From: an uncultured Aquabacterium sp. | Lineage (GTDB): Bacteria; Pseudomonadota; Gammaproteobacteria; Burkholderiales; Burkholderiaceae_C | Direction: 5' to 3' | DNA length: 64,000 bases | Assembly: GCF_913773725.1 (NCBI RefSeq) | Contig: NZ_CAJYGK010000016.1 | Span: 1-64,000, forward strand | In this document: piece after piece, positions 55,521 to 64,000 of the stretch | Layout of the letters: each line of letters begins with the position of its first letter | Numbering within the stretch: the first letter of the stretch is position 1 | Notes under the pieces: model-generated | Seen by the model: only the letters and a program-made list of their open reading frames with translations | Database searches by the model: none | Told to the model about the DNA's origin: nothing | Program-made: the position numbers and the translations under genes

Positions 55521-55561
55521 TGCATTCTGGCAGAGGGGGCGCCGGCCTGCAGCGCCCCGGA

Positions 55562-56698
55562 TCACACGATGTGCAGGTGCTCGGTGCCGGCCGCCAGGTC
55601 GCTGGTGCGGGCCCGCGAGCTGTTGAGCTTGATCTGCAGGCGCAGGTCGTTGACCGAGTCGGCGTTGCGCAGGGCGTCCTCGTAGGTGATGTAGTTGCTC
55701 TCGTAGAGGTCGTAAAGCGCCTGATCGAAAGTCTGCATGCCCTGCTCGCGCGACTTCTTCATGATCTCCTTGATCTCGCCGACCTCGCCCTTGAAGATGA
55801 GATCGCCGATCAGCGGGGTGTTGAGCAGGATCTCGACGGCGGCCACGCGCCCCTTGCCCTCCTGACGCGGCAGCAGGCGCTGCGACACCAGGCCCTTGAG
55901 GTTGAGCGACAGGTCCATCAACAGCTGTGCGCGACGCTCTTCGGGGAAGAAGTTGATGATGCGGTCGAGCGCCTGGTTGGCACTGTTGGCGTGCAGCGTG
56001 GCCATGCACAGGTGGCCGGTTTCGGAGAACTGGACGGCGTACTCCATGGTCTCGCGGTCGCGGATTTCACCCATCAGGATCACGTCTGGAGCCTGCCGCA
56101 AGGTGTTCTTCAGCGCCATGCCCCACCCGTCGGTGTCGATGCCGATCTCGCGCTGGGTGACGATGCAGTTCTTGTGCGGGTGCACGAACTCGACCGGGTC
56201 TTCCAGCGTGATGATGTGACCGTAGGTGTTCTCGTTGCGGTGGTCGACCATGGCGGCCAGCGTGGTCGACTTGCCGGAGCCCGTGCCGCCCACGAGGATC
56301 ACGAGCCCGCGCTTGGTCAGGGCCACCTCCTTGAGCACCTGCGGCAGCCCCATGCCATCGACGGTGGGGAGCTCCTGAGGAATCGTCCGCAGCACCAGGC
56401 CCACGTGCCCCTGCTGGATGAAGGCGTTGACGCGGAAGCGGCCGATGCCACCGGGCGAGATCGCGAAGTTGCACTCCTTGGTGCGCTCGAACTCGGCGGC
56501 CTGCTTGTCGTTCATGATCGAGCGGGCCAGCGACACCGTGTGCTGCGAGGTCAGGGCCTGCGGCGACACCTTGGTGACACGCCCGTCCACCTTGATGGCC
56601 GGCGGGAAATCGGCGGTGAGAAAGAGGTCCGAGCCGCCGCGGGCCACCATGAGCCTCAGCAGGTCGTTGATGAATTTCGAGGCCTGATCGCGTTCCAT
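55562..56698 (-). CDS. pilU: Type IV pilus retraction ATPase PilU
   Basis: PilU works with PilT to retract pili. The 378-residue hexameric ATPase has Walker A GGTGSGKSTTLAA, Walker B VILMGEIRDRETME and the His box ETGHLCMATLHA. PilU is told from PilT by its N-terminus (KFINDLLRLMVARGGSDLFL) and by its longer C-terminus. It lies 35 bases after pilT. Confidence 0.96.
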   Translation of the reverse strand: MERDQASKFINDLLRLMVARGGSDLFLTADFPPAIKVDGRVTKVSPQALTSQHTVSLARSIMNDKQAAEFERTKECNFAISPGGIGRFRVNAFIQQGHVGLVLRTIPQELPTVDGMGLPQVLKEVALTKRGLVILVGGTGSGKSTTLAAMVDHRNENTYGHIITLEDPVEFVHPHKNCIVTQREIGIDTDGWGMALKNTLRQAPDVILMGEIRDRETMEYAVQFSETGHLCMATLHANSANQALDRIINFFPEERRAQLLMDLSLNLKGLVSQRLLPRQEGKGRVAAVEILLNTPLIGDLIFKGEVGEIKEIMKKSREQGMQTFDQALYDLYESNYITYEDALRNADSVNDLRLQIKLNSSRARTSDLAAGTEHLHIV

Positions 56699-56733
56699 GC
56701 GGCAATCCTTGTCAGAGCGGGGCGAACCTGGCC

Positions 56734-57777
56734 TCAGCCGGGGAAGTTTTCGGGAATCTTGGCCTTGGCCCGCGCCTCGGCCGGCGAGATGACGTTGCGG
56801 CGCACCAGCTCGGTCAGGTTCTGGTCCAGCGTCTGCATGCCCAGGCTGTTGCCCGTCTGGATCGACGAGTACATCTGCGCGATCTTGTTCTCGCGGATCA
56901 GGTTGCGGATGGCCGGTGTGCCGATCATGATCTCGTGTGCCGCGACCCGGCCGGAGCCGTCCTTCGTCTTGCACAGCGTCTGGGAGATCACGGCCTGCAG
57001 CGACTCGGACAGCATGGCGCGCACCATCTCCTTTTCGGCCGCCGGGAAGACGTCGACGACGCGGTCGATGGTCTTGGCGGCGCTGGAGGTGTGCAGCGTG
57101 CCGAACACGAGGTGGCCCGTTTCGGCCGCGGTCAGCGCCAGGCGGATGGTTTCCAGGTCGCGCATTTCACCCACGAGGATGGCGTCCGGGTCTTCACGCA
57201 GGGCCGAACGCAGGGCGTTCGAGAAGCTCATGGTGTGCGGCCCGACCTCGCGCTGGTTGATCAGGCACTTCTTGGAGTCGTGCACGAATTCGATCGGGTC
57301 TTCGACCGTGAGGATGTGGCCGTACTCGGTCTCGTTGAGGTGGTTGATCATGGCCGCCAGCGTGGTCGACTTGCCCGAGCCGGTCGGGCCCGTCACCAGC
57401 ACAAGGCCGCGGGGCTTGAGCGCCAGATCGGCAAACACCTTGGGGGCGTTGAGCTGCTCGAGCGTCAGGATCTTGGACGGAATCGTCCGGAAGACAGCGC
57501 CGGCGCCCCGGTTCTGGTTGAACGCGTTGACCCGGAAGCGCGCCAGGCCCTGGATCTCGAAGGAGAAGTCGCACTCGAGCGTTTCTTCGTAGGCCTTGCG
57601 CTGCGCGTCGTTCATGATGTCGTACACCATGTCGTGGACCTGCTTGTGGTCCAGCGCATCGACGTTGATGCGGCGCACATCGCCATGGACCCGGATCATG
57701 GGGGGCAGCCCCGCCGACAGGTGAAGGTCAGATGCCTTGTTCTTGACGGAAAACGCAAGGAGCTGGGTGATATCCAT
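56734..57777 (-). CDS. pilT: Type IV pilus retraction ATPase PilT
   Basis: PilT drives pilus disassembly and twitching motility. The 347-residue protein has MDITQLLAFSVKNKASDLHL, Walker A GPTGSGKSTTLAA, Walker B ILVGEMRDLETIR and TGHLVFGTLHTSSAAKTIDR, and the C-terminal AIRNLIRENK with the retraction motif. It is divergent from yggS with only 37 bases between. Confidence 0.97.
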   Translation of the reverse strand: MDITQLLAFSVKNKASDLHLSAGLPPMIRVHGDVRRINVDALDHKQVHDMVYDIMNDAQRKAYEETLECDFSFEIQGLARFRVNAFNQNRGAGAVFRTIPSKILTLEQLNAPKVFADLALKPRGLVLVTGPTGSGKSTTLAAMINHLNETEYGHILTVEDPIEFVHDSKKCLINQREVGPHTMSFSNALRSALREDPDAILVGEMRDLETIRLALTAAETGHLVFGTLHTSSAAKTIDRVVDVFPAAEKEMVRAMLSESLQAVISQTLCKTKDGSGRVAAHEIMIGTPAIRNLIRENKIAQMYSSIQTGNSLGMQTLDQNLTELVRRNVISPAEARAKAKIPENFPG

Positions 57778-57814
57778 GGATGATGTGGACCTGGCTTTTC
57801 GTTACAGATCCATT

Positions 57815-58501
57815 ATGTCGACGATCGCAAACAACCTGCAAAGCGTGAGAAACCGGATACAACAGGCCTGTTCCCACGCTGGGCGCCCACCCGAGAGTGT
57901 CACCTTGCTCGCCGTGAGCAAGACGTTTCCAGCTGTAACGGTGCGAGAAGCATTTGACGCCGGGCAGCGACGATTTGGCGAAAACTACGTTCAGGAAGCC
58001 GTGGCCAAGATCACCGAACTGGCCGAGCTGCGCAGCCAGATCGAGTGGCACATGATCGGTCCGCTGCAGAGCAACAAGACCCGCGTGGTGGCAGAGCACT
58101 TCGACTGGGTGCACACGGTCGACCGGCTCAAGATCGCGCAACGCCTGTCCGAACAGCGCCCCGACCACCTGGCGCCGCTGCAGGTGTGCATTCAGGTCAA
58201 CACCAGCGGCGAAGACAGCAAGAGCGGCACGACACCCGCCGAGGCCACGGCCCTGGCCGAGGCGGTGGCTGCCCTGCCCCGCCTGCAACTGCGCGGTGTG
58301 ATGGCGCTGCCCGCCCCAAGCCCCGACCCGGCCGTTCAACATGCGGAACTGGCACGGGTGAGGAGCGTCTTCGAGGCGCTGCGGAATCAGGGTCTACCCG
58401 TGGACACGCTCTCCATGGGAATGAGCGGCGACCTGGAGGCGGCAATCGGCGAGGGATCCACCCTGGTCAGGGTGGGCACAGCCCTATTCGGCCACCGCTG
58501 A
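57815..58501 (+). CDS. YggS-family pyridoxal phosphate homeostasis protein
   Basis: The 228-residue single-domain PLP-binding protein keeps vitamin B6 balance. PLP-Lys lies in LLAVSKTFPA. Other segments are GENYVQEAV, WHMIGPLQSNKTR, and LSMGMSGDLEAAI with STLVRVGTALFGHR. It is divergent from pilT, as in many gamma- and beta-proteobacteria. Confidence 0.95.
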   Translation: MSTIANNLQSVRNRIQQACSHAGRPPESVTLLAVSKTFPAVTVREAFDAGQRRFGENYVQEAVAKITELAELRSQIEWHMIGPLQSNKTRVVAEHFDWVHTVDRLKIAQRLSEQRPDHLAPLQVCIQVNTSGEDSKSGTTPAEATALAEAVAALPRLQLRGVMALPAPSPDPAVQHAELARVRSVFEALRNQGLPVDTLSMGMSGDLEAAIGEGSTLVRVGTALFGHR

Positions 58502-58538
58502 GCGGCCGTTACCATGGTCTATCCCTGAAGTTGACGGT

Positions 58539-59279
58539 ATGGACGTTCCGCGCTCGCCCCACTATCTGCTGGTCGATGACCACAGCCTGATCCGCGAAGG
58601 CATGATGCAGGCCATCCGTGCTCTCGAACCGAGGGCACGTTTTTCGCAGACCAACTCCTTGCAGACCACGCTGGAGCGCCTGGCCCGCAACCCGGACACC
58701 GACCCCATCGACGTCGTGCTGCTGGACCTGGGCCTGCCCGACAGCCGCGGCACGGCCACGCTGCAGGCCGTGCGCCAGGCTGCGCCCACGCAACGCATCG
58801 GCATCATCACCGGACAGAACGACGTGCAGGTCGCCCTCGAGTGCATCCACCACGGGGCGTCGTGCTTCATTCCGAAACTGGCCGAGATCGACGGCTTCAC
58901 CGCAGCGCTGCGCGCCCTGGTGGAGGGACGGCTGCATTTCCCGTCCGAGCTGTTGTCGCCATCCGACACGGCCTGGCCCGAGCAGGACGAACCCGCGGCC
59001 GAGGGCGTGCGCCTGACCCCGCGGCAAAAGGACGTGCTGACCTGGCTGCTCAAAGGCTGCACCAACCAGGCCATCGCCGATGCGCTGGGCATCAGCGCCG
59101 AAACGGTGAAACTGCACGTGAGCGCCATCTTTCGCGCCTACGGCGTGCACAGCCGCACGCAGCTCGTGCTGATGTGCTCGCGACAAGGGCAGCCCCCCGC
59201 GCCGCCCAGGCCCCGCGAGGAGGCCGCAGCGACGCCGGCCGGCACCGGCATCGAGGGGCGGCCAGAAAGCCTCGCGTGA
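58539..59279 (+). CDS. LuxR-type response regulator
   Basis: The 246-residue protein has an N-terminal receiver domain with the phospho-acceptor Asp in VVLLDLGLPDS and Lys in CFIPKLAEID. The C-terminal LuxR helix-turn-helix is LTPRQKDVLTWLLKGCTNQA and AETVKLHVSAIFR. The stop overlaps the probable GTG start of the kinase gene by 4 bases, so the pair was one system. Its kinase now looks broken. Confidence 0.92.
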   Translation: MDVPRSPHYLLVDDHSLIREGMMQAIRALEPRARFSQTNSLQTTLERLARNPDTDPIDVVLLDLGLPDSRGTATLQAVRQAAPTQRIGIITGQNDVQVALECIHHGASCFIPKLAEIDGFTAALRALVEGRLHFPSELLSPSDTAWPEQDEPAAEGVRLTPRQKDVLTWLLKGCTNQAIADALGISAETVKLHVSAIFRAYGVHSRTQLVLMCSRQGQPPAPPRPREEAAATPAGTGIEGRPESLA

Positions 59280-61104
59280 GCCCGACGGACAGCGCCATGC
59301 GGGGAATCAGCCCCATGCAGGCGCGCATCGACCTGCAGATGCTGCAGGACACCTGGCGCACTTCGCCCAACGCCATCTTCGGACAGGCACTGTCGCTGAT
59401 GGTGTTGCTGTGGTTGATCCGGGACTGGCCGCTGTCCGCCTGGCAATGGCTGGCACCGACCATCGGCCTCACGGCGCTGTGGATCGCGGTGACCGCGATG
59501 GCGCGGCACTTCCGTCGTTTCGGCATCACCACCTCAGGCCGCCAACGCTGGCGGCGCGCGCTGCTCGGCTGGCATCTGATGCAGGGGACCTTGTGGGGCG
59601 CCCTGGCGGTCGCCTTGCTCGGCGTGGCCGATGCCGACTGGAAGCTGGCACTGGTGGCCGCGTCGCTGGTGTATGCCTACACCGTGATGCTGGTGAGCGT
59701 GCACGACTGGGGCGTGGCACTGGCAGGCAGCGCCCCGCTGCTGCTGCTCGCGATGGCAAGGCTGATGATGGACGGCCAGCCCGCCTCGTCCTATCTGGCG
59801 CTGGTAATGGGCGCGTCGATGGTGACCAGCATGGTGGTGACGCGCCACATCAGCCGGCGCCTGCGCGAAGGGCTGCTGCTGCGCAACGAGAACGCTGACC
59901 TCGTGCTGCAGCTGCGCGAAGAAGTCAACAACGTCACCCGTGCCAAGGCCCGCGCCGAGATCGCGGACCGCCAGAAGGGCGAATTCTTTGCCTCCGTGAG
60001 CCACGATCTGCGCCAGCCGCTGCACGTGCTGATGCTGTTGAGCAGCGCCTTGCGACCCCACCTGGCGGCGGCCGAAGGCCACGGACTGCTCGACAAGATG
60101 CAGACAGCGCTGGGCTCGCTCAGCATGATGTTCGAGCGGATGTTCGATGTGGCGCGCATCGACGCGCAACGCATCGACTACCACCCACAGGCCTGCGCCC
60201 TGAGCGAGCTGTGGCGCCGGTTGGACAGCGAGTTCGCCGTGCTGTGCGCCCACAAGGGCCTGCGCTGGCAGTTGGACCCCACCGAAGCCTGGATGCAGGC
60301 CGACCCGCATGTGTTGGAGCGCATCCTGCGCAACCTGCTGAACAACGCTGTGCGCTACACCGATACCGGCGGGGTGCGGCTGCGCGCCCGTGCCCGCGGG
60401 CCGTGGATCGTCTGCCAGGTGTGGGACAGCGGCATGGGCGTGGCGAGGGCCTGGGCCTGGGACTGGCCGTGGTGCGGCGGCTCAGCCTGCTGGGGCCTAC
60501 GCCGGTGAGTCTGCGCTCCCGTCCGGGAAGGGGCTCCTGCTTCAGTGTGCGGCTGCCCCGCTTGGTGCCTGCCGCGGGCCCATCGAAGCCGACACCGGTG
60601 GCCCCGCCCCTCGCCAGCCCCCAACCGGGCTTGAGCGCCCCGGCCCCGCGCACGCAGACCACCTCGCACGCGCCGCATCCCGGCGTGGTGCTGCTGATCG
60701 AGGACGACCCCGACGTGCGCGATGGCACGGCGGTACTGCTGCACCAGCACGGGTGGCTGACGGCCGAGGCCTCCACGCCGGAGGGGGCCATCGCCGCCCT
60801 CGTGGCCTTGCAGCAGACGGGGCAGATGCCCGAGGGGGCCATGCCGGCCGCCGTGGTCAGCGACCACCGCCTGGGCCTGTCGATCAACGGGCTGCAGGCG
60901 ATCCGGCAACTGCGCTATGAGTTCGGCGAAGACCTGCCAGCCTTTCTGTTGACGGGCGAGGCATCCCCCGGACTGGCCGACGAGGCGCGCTGCGCCAAGG
61001 TCCACCTGTTGCACAAGCCCCTGCAGGCCGACCGGCTGTTGCGCCTGCTGGACGGCGCCACCAGCAGGGAGCCAGCCCGCGCCGCCCGGCAGGATGCGGC
61101 ATGA
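59276..61104 (+). pseudogene. Hybrid histidine kinase, frameshifted with ATP-lid deletion
   Basis: The first frame (GTG 59276 or ATG 59297 to 60508) encodes about six membrane spans, the phospho-His segment FFASVSHDLRQPLHV and N-box RILRNLLNNAVRYTD, up to VWDSGMGV. It then runs out of frame. Homology resumes in the next frame with EGLGLGLAVVRRL, and continues through a C-terminal receiver domain (VVLLIEDDPDVRD, Asp in VVSDHRLGLS, LLHKPLQ) to 61104. The DxGxG and GLGL boxes are almost touching, so roughly 20 codons of the ATP lid are lost as well as the frame. It should not be an active kinase. Confidence 0.85.
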
Positions 61105-61111
61105 TGACGGC

Positions 61112-61933
61112 ATGAGCACACCCTCCATCGACATCGCTTTCATCGGCGGCGGCAACATGGCCACCGCCATCATCGGCGGCCTGCTGCGCCAGGGCCGTCC
61201 CGCCCACAGCATCCTCGTGATCGACCCGGTGGCCGAACAGCGCCAGCGCCTGCAGGACACGCTGGGCGTGCAGACGGCCGCCGGTGCCGGCGAGGCCCTG
61301 CGCACGGCCACCACGGTGGTCTGGGCGGTCAAGCCCCAGCAGTTCAAGGAAGCGGCGGCGACCTACGCCCCGCTGACCAGCCAGGCCCTGCACTACAGCG
61401 TGATGGCCGGCCTGCGCACCGACGACATGGCGCGCCTGCTGGGCACCCCGCGCATCGTGCGGGCCATGCCGAACACGCCAGCCCTGGTGGGCCAGGGCAT
61501 GACCGGCCTGTATGCACGCCCCGAGGTGAGCGCCGACGAGCGGGCAGCGGTGCAGGCCATGGTCGAGCCCACCGGCCCGTGGCTGTGGGTGGACCGAGAA
61601 GCCGACCTGGACGCCGTGACCGCGCTGTCGGGCTCGGGCCCCGCCTACGTGTTCTATTTCATCGAGGCGATGATGCAGGCCGCTCAGGACATGGGCCTGA
61701 GCGCCGAGCAGGGCCGCCAGCTGGCCCAGGCCACGTTTGCCGGCGCCACCGCACTGGCCAGCCAGTCCCCGGACAGCCCGGCCACGCTGCGCGAGCGCGT
61801 GACCTCCAAGGGCGGCACCACGTATGCCGCCCTGAGCCACCTGGAACAGGCGGGCGTGAAGGCGGCCTTCATCGAGGCCATGCGCGCGGCCCAGCGCCGG
61901 GCCGGCGAACTGGGCGACGAGTTCGGGCGCTGA
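61112..61933 (+). CDS. proC: Pyrroline-5-carboxylate reductase
   Basis: ProC makes proline by NAD(P)H reduction of pyrroline-5-carboxylate. The 273-residue protein has IAFIGGGNMATAIIGGL for cofactor binding, RAMPNTPALVGQGMTGLY, and the signature ALSGSGPAYVFYFIEAM with RERVTSKGGTTYAALSHLE. The start MSTPSID at 61112 is 7 bases after the kinase stop. Confidence 0.96.
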   Translation: MSTPSIDIAFIGGGNMATAIIGGLLRQGRPAHSILVIDPVAEQRQRLQDTLGVQTAAGAGEALRTATTVVWAVKPQQFKEAAATYAPLTSQALHYSVMAGLRTDDMARLLGTPRIVRAMPNTPALVGQGMTGLYARPEVSADERAAVQAMVEPTGPWLWVDREADLDAVTALSGSGPAYVFYFIEAMMQAAQDMGLSAEQGRQLAQATFAGATALASQSPDSPATLRERVTSKGGTTYAALSHLEQAGVKAAFIEAMRAAQRRAGELGDEFGR

Positions 61934-61970
61934 ACCCAGCGCGGTCGGCGGGGCGCTGCGCCCTGCCCGG

Positions 61971-62852
61971 TCAGGCCAGAGCGAAATCCAGCACCGTGCC
62001 GACCCACACGGTCATGCCGAGCCAGTGGTTGGCTCGGAAGGCGCGGAAGCAGTCCTCGCGCTGGCGATGCCGGATCAGGCCGACGTGCCAGACGGCCTGG
62101 GCGGCAGCCACCAGCAACCCCACCTGGTAGACCACGCCGCGGCCGGCGTCCTGCCCGACCCACCACCAGCAGCCGATGCACAGGGCGTAGAACAGCGCGA
62201 TGCCGATCACATCGAACCGGCCGAGGGTGATGGCCGAGGTCCGCATGCCGATGCGCAGGTCGTCATCGCGGTCGACCATGGCGTACTCGGTGTCGTAGGC
62301 CAGCACCCAGGCGATGTTGCCCGCCACCAGCCACCACGCTTGCGCGGGCACCTGCCCCTGGACGGCCGCATACGCCATCGGGATGCCGAAGCTGAACGCG
62401 ATGCCGAGCACGGCTTGCGGCATCGCGAAGAACCGCTTGGTGAACGGGTACAGGATGGCCACGCCGAGGGCGCCAAAAGACAAGGCGATCGTCAGCCGGT
62501 TGGTGAACAGCACCAGCACGAAGGACACCAGCGCGAGCACCACGCCCACCGCGGTCGCCTCGCGAACCGACAGCCGACCGCTGGTGATCGGCCGCTGCGC
62601 GGTGCGCTTGACGTGGCGATCGAACTCGCGGTCGGCGATGTCGTTGACGGCACAGCCCGCGCTGCGCATGAGCACCGTGCCCAGCGTGAAGATCAACAGC
62701 AGGTGAACGGGCGGGAGCCCCGCCGCAGCCAGCCACAGCGCGGCCAGCACGGGCCACAGGCACAGCAACCAGCCTTGGGGCCGGTTCCAGCGAATCAGGT
62801 CCAGGTAGAGCGACCAGCGGTCGCGCAGGGTCAGGGCGGGGCTCGGGCTCAT
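61971..62852 (-). CDS. ubiA: 4-hydroxybenzoate polyprenyltransferase
   Basis: UbiA attaches the polyprenyl chain to 4-hydroxybenzoate in ubiquinone synthesis. The 293-residue membrane protein has the two Asp-rich motifs [12 protein letters not shown] and [16 protein letters not shown] and about eight spans. The start is MSPSPALTL at 62852. It converges with proC. Confidence 0.95.
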   Translation of the reverse strand: MSPSPALTLRDRWSLYLDLIRWNRPQGWLLCLWPVLAALWLAAAGLPPVHLLLIFTLGTVLMRSAGCAVNDIADREFDRHVKRTAQRPITSGRLSVREATAVGVVLALVSFVLVLFTNRLTIALSFGALGVAILYPFTKRFFAMPQAVLGIAFSFGIPMAYAAVQGQVPAQAWWLVAGNIAWVLAYDTEYAMVDRDDDLRIGMRTSAITLGRFDVIGIALFYALCIGCWWWVGQDAGRGVVYQVGLLVAAAQAVWHVGLIRHRQREDCFRAFRANHWLGMTVWVGTVLDFALA

Positions 62853-62943
62853 CACGGCGCAGATGATAAAGGGCCGCCCCACTGCGCGCGAGGCGGCCCG
62901 GAGGGCGAAACCGTGCGGCCGCGGACGGCCGCGCTGTGCCGGC

Positions 62944-63999
62944 TCAGCGCGCCGGCACAGCCGGTGCGGACCGCGCCTGGGCGGTGTCCACGGCGGTGGT
63001 GGCCCAGCCGCCACCTAGCGCGCGGTAGACCGCGATGTGGGCCTGCTGACGCGCCAGTTGCGCTGCTATCAGCCCCTGCTGGGCCGAAAACAGCGCGCGC
63101 TGGGCGTCCAGCAGGTCGAGCTGGTTGGCCACACCGCTCTCATAGCGCAGCGTGGACAGGCGCAGGCGGGCCGCCTCGGCCTCGGTCTGTGCGCGCTGCG
63201 CCTGGGCCTGCTCGCTCCAGGTCTGGCGGGCCACCAGGGCATCGGCCACGTCCTTGAACGCCGACTGCACGGTCCGGTCGTACTGCGCCAGTGCAATGTC
63301 GCGGCGGGCCACGGCGCTGTCGACGCCGGCGGCGGTGCGCCCCCAGTCCAGCAGCGGCACCGTCAGCGACGGGGCCACCGACGCGCCGACCAGCCCGTCG
63401 TTGACCAGCCCCGCCAGCGAGGTGCTTGCCAGCCCCAGCGTGGCCGTGAGGCTGATGCGCGGGAAGCGGGCGGCTCGGGCTGCGCCGATGTTGGCGTTGG
63501 CGGCCACCAGGTTCTGCTCGGCCTGCATGATGTCCGGGCGCCGCAGCAGCACGTCGGAAGACAGGCCCACCGGCAGCTCGGTCAGCTCGGGCCACAGCGG
63601 GCGGCTCACGACCTGAGCCAGGGCTTCCGCCTGTGCCATGCCTTGGGGCGCCAGCGCGGCGGCATCCACCGGACCGGGCAGCAGATCGGCCGGCACGCTG
63701 CGGCCCAGCAGCACTTCCAGCGCGCTCAGGTCCTGGGCCCACTGGCGCTGCGCCTGGGCACGCGTCACGCGGGCCGCTTCGACCAGCGACTGCGCTGTGC
63801 GCAGGTCCAGCTCGTTGAGCACGCCGGCGTCGAACTTCAGCTGCTGCAGCTTCAGCGAAGCCTCGCGCGTGGACAGGGTCTGCTCGGCCAGGGCGAGTTG
63901 CCAGCGATCGGCCCACAGCGTGTACCAGGTGCTGGCCACCGACGCGACCAGGCTGATGTGAGTGGCCTGACGGGCCGATTCCGACGCCATCAGCTGGGC
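62944..63999 (-). CDS. Outer-membrane efflux factor (NodT/OprM type), 5' end outside the window
   Basis: About 352 C-terminal residues of a TolC-like channel. Two coiled-coil helical-barrel repeats can be seen: [20 protein letters not shown] with [12 protein letters not shown], and [20 protein letters not shown] with [19 protein letters not shown]. The segment [20 protein letters not shown] is typical for RND outer-membrane factors. The frame is open through the right edge of the window, so the lipoprotein signal cannot be seen. RND pump genes would be expected upstream, beyond 64000. Confidence 0.92.
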   Translation of the reverse strand, partial: AQLMASESARQATHISLVASVASTWYTLWADRWQLALAEQTLSTREASLKLQQLKFDAGVLNELDLRTAQSLVEAARVTRAQAQRQWAQDLSALEVLLGRSVPADLLPGPVDAAALAPQGMAQAEALAQVVSRPLWPELTELPVGLSSDVLLRRPDIMQAEQNLVAANANIGAARAARFPRISLTATLGLASTSLAGLVNDGLVGASVAPSLTVPLLDWGRTAAGVDSAVARRDIALAQYDRTVQSAFKDVADALVARQTWSEQAQAQRAQTEAEAARLRLSTLRYESGVANQLDLLDAQRALFSAQQGLIAAQLARQQAHIAVYRALGGGWATTAVDTAQARSAPAVPAR

Positions 64000-64000
64000 G

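Overview
The window looks like chromosomal DNA of a high-GC betaproteobacterium of the order Burkholderiales. The evidence is the beta-type spc/alpha ribosomal gene order, an HU with an Ala/Lys-rich tail, a MaoC-fused phosphate acetyltransferase, and the rsmI/yraN/SIS/dolP, pilT-pilU-yggS and proC-ubiA neighbourhoods. The genus cannot be fixed from the sequence alone. There is no rRNA, CRISPR array, phage or plasmid replication gene.

Region 1 (1-9450) is accessory DNA. A complete IS21-family element (1-2532) has inserted into a large Eco57I/DISARM-like adenine-specific DNA methyltransferase gene, cutting it before the expected catalytic NPPY motif. Upstream on the same strand are an intact SNF2-type helicase and an HNH nuclease with an EVE/PUA-like N-terminus. 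Next comes a shred of an IS3-type transposase, and the block ends at the 3' side of a tRNA-Arg(CCG) gene. This looks like a phage-defence island beside a tRNA, now damaged.

Region 2 (9540-24061) is mostly core metabolism. It holds a membrane-anchored cytochrome c, a tight purU-led four-gene operon, an ECF sigma/anti-sigma pair with a lipoprotein, ilvE with a zinc-ribbon protein, and the pta-ackA acetate pair. It also has an Ala/Val-rich unknown protein, an orphan flgH, a lipoprotein, and a LysR gene divergent from benE.

Region 3 (24085-32663) is a complete upper pathway for benzoate. A BenM/CatM-like LysR regulator is divergent from catA-benABCD-benK-porin. Benzoate enters by BenE, BenK and possibly the porin; BenABC makes the cis-diol, BenD makes catechol, and CatA opens the ring to cis,cis-muconate. 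catB, catC and catD are not in the window.

Region 4 (32685-37114) has HU, a flavin-dependent monooxygenase, a sugar MFS transporter and an IclR regulator. The IclR gene sits between two identical initiator tRNA genes.

Region 5 (37155-46617) is the spc-alpha ribosomal cluster on the minus strand, from rplN to rplQ with secY and rpoA. A strong promoter sits directly before rplN. A terminator-like hairpin and a new extended -10 promoter split off rpsD-rpoA-rplQ.

Region 6 (46636-64000) is varied. It contains a LysR/nitroreductase pair, tldD, a lipase with its dedicated foldase under two abutting palindromes, rsmI diverging from yraN-SIS-dolP, a beta-hydroxyacid dehydrogenase, and pilT-pilU. It ends with yggS, a response regulator with a broken hybrid histidine kinase, proC, ubiA and a partial outer-membrane efflux protein running off the right edge.
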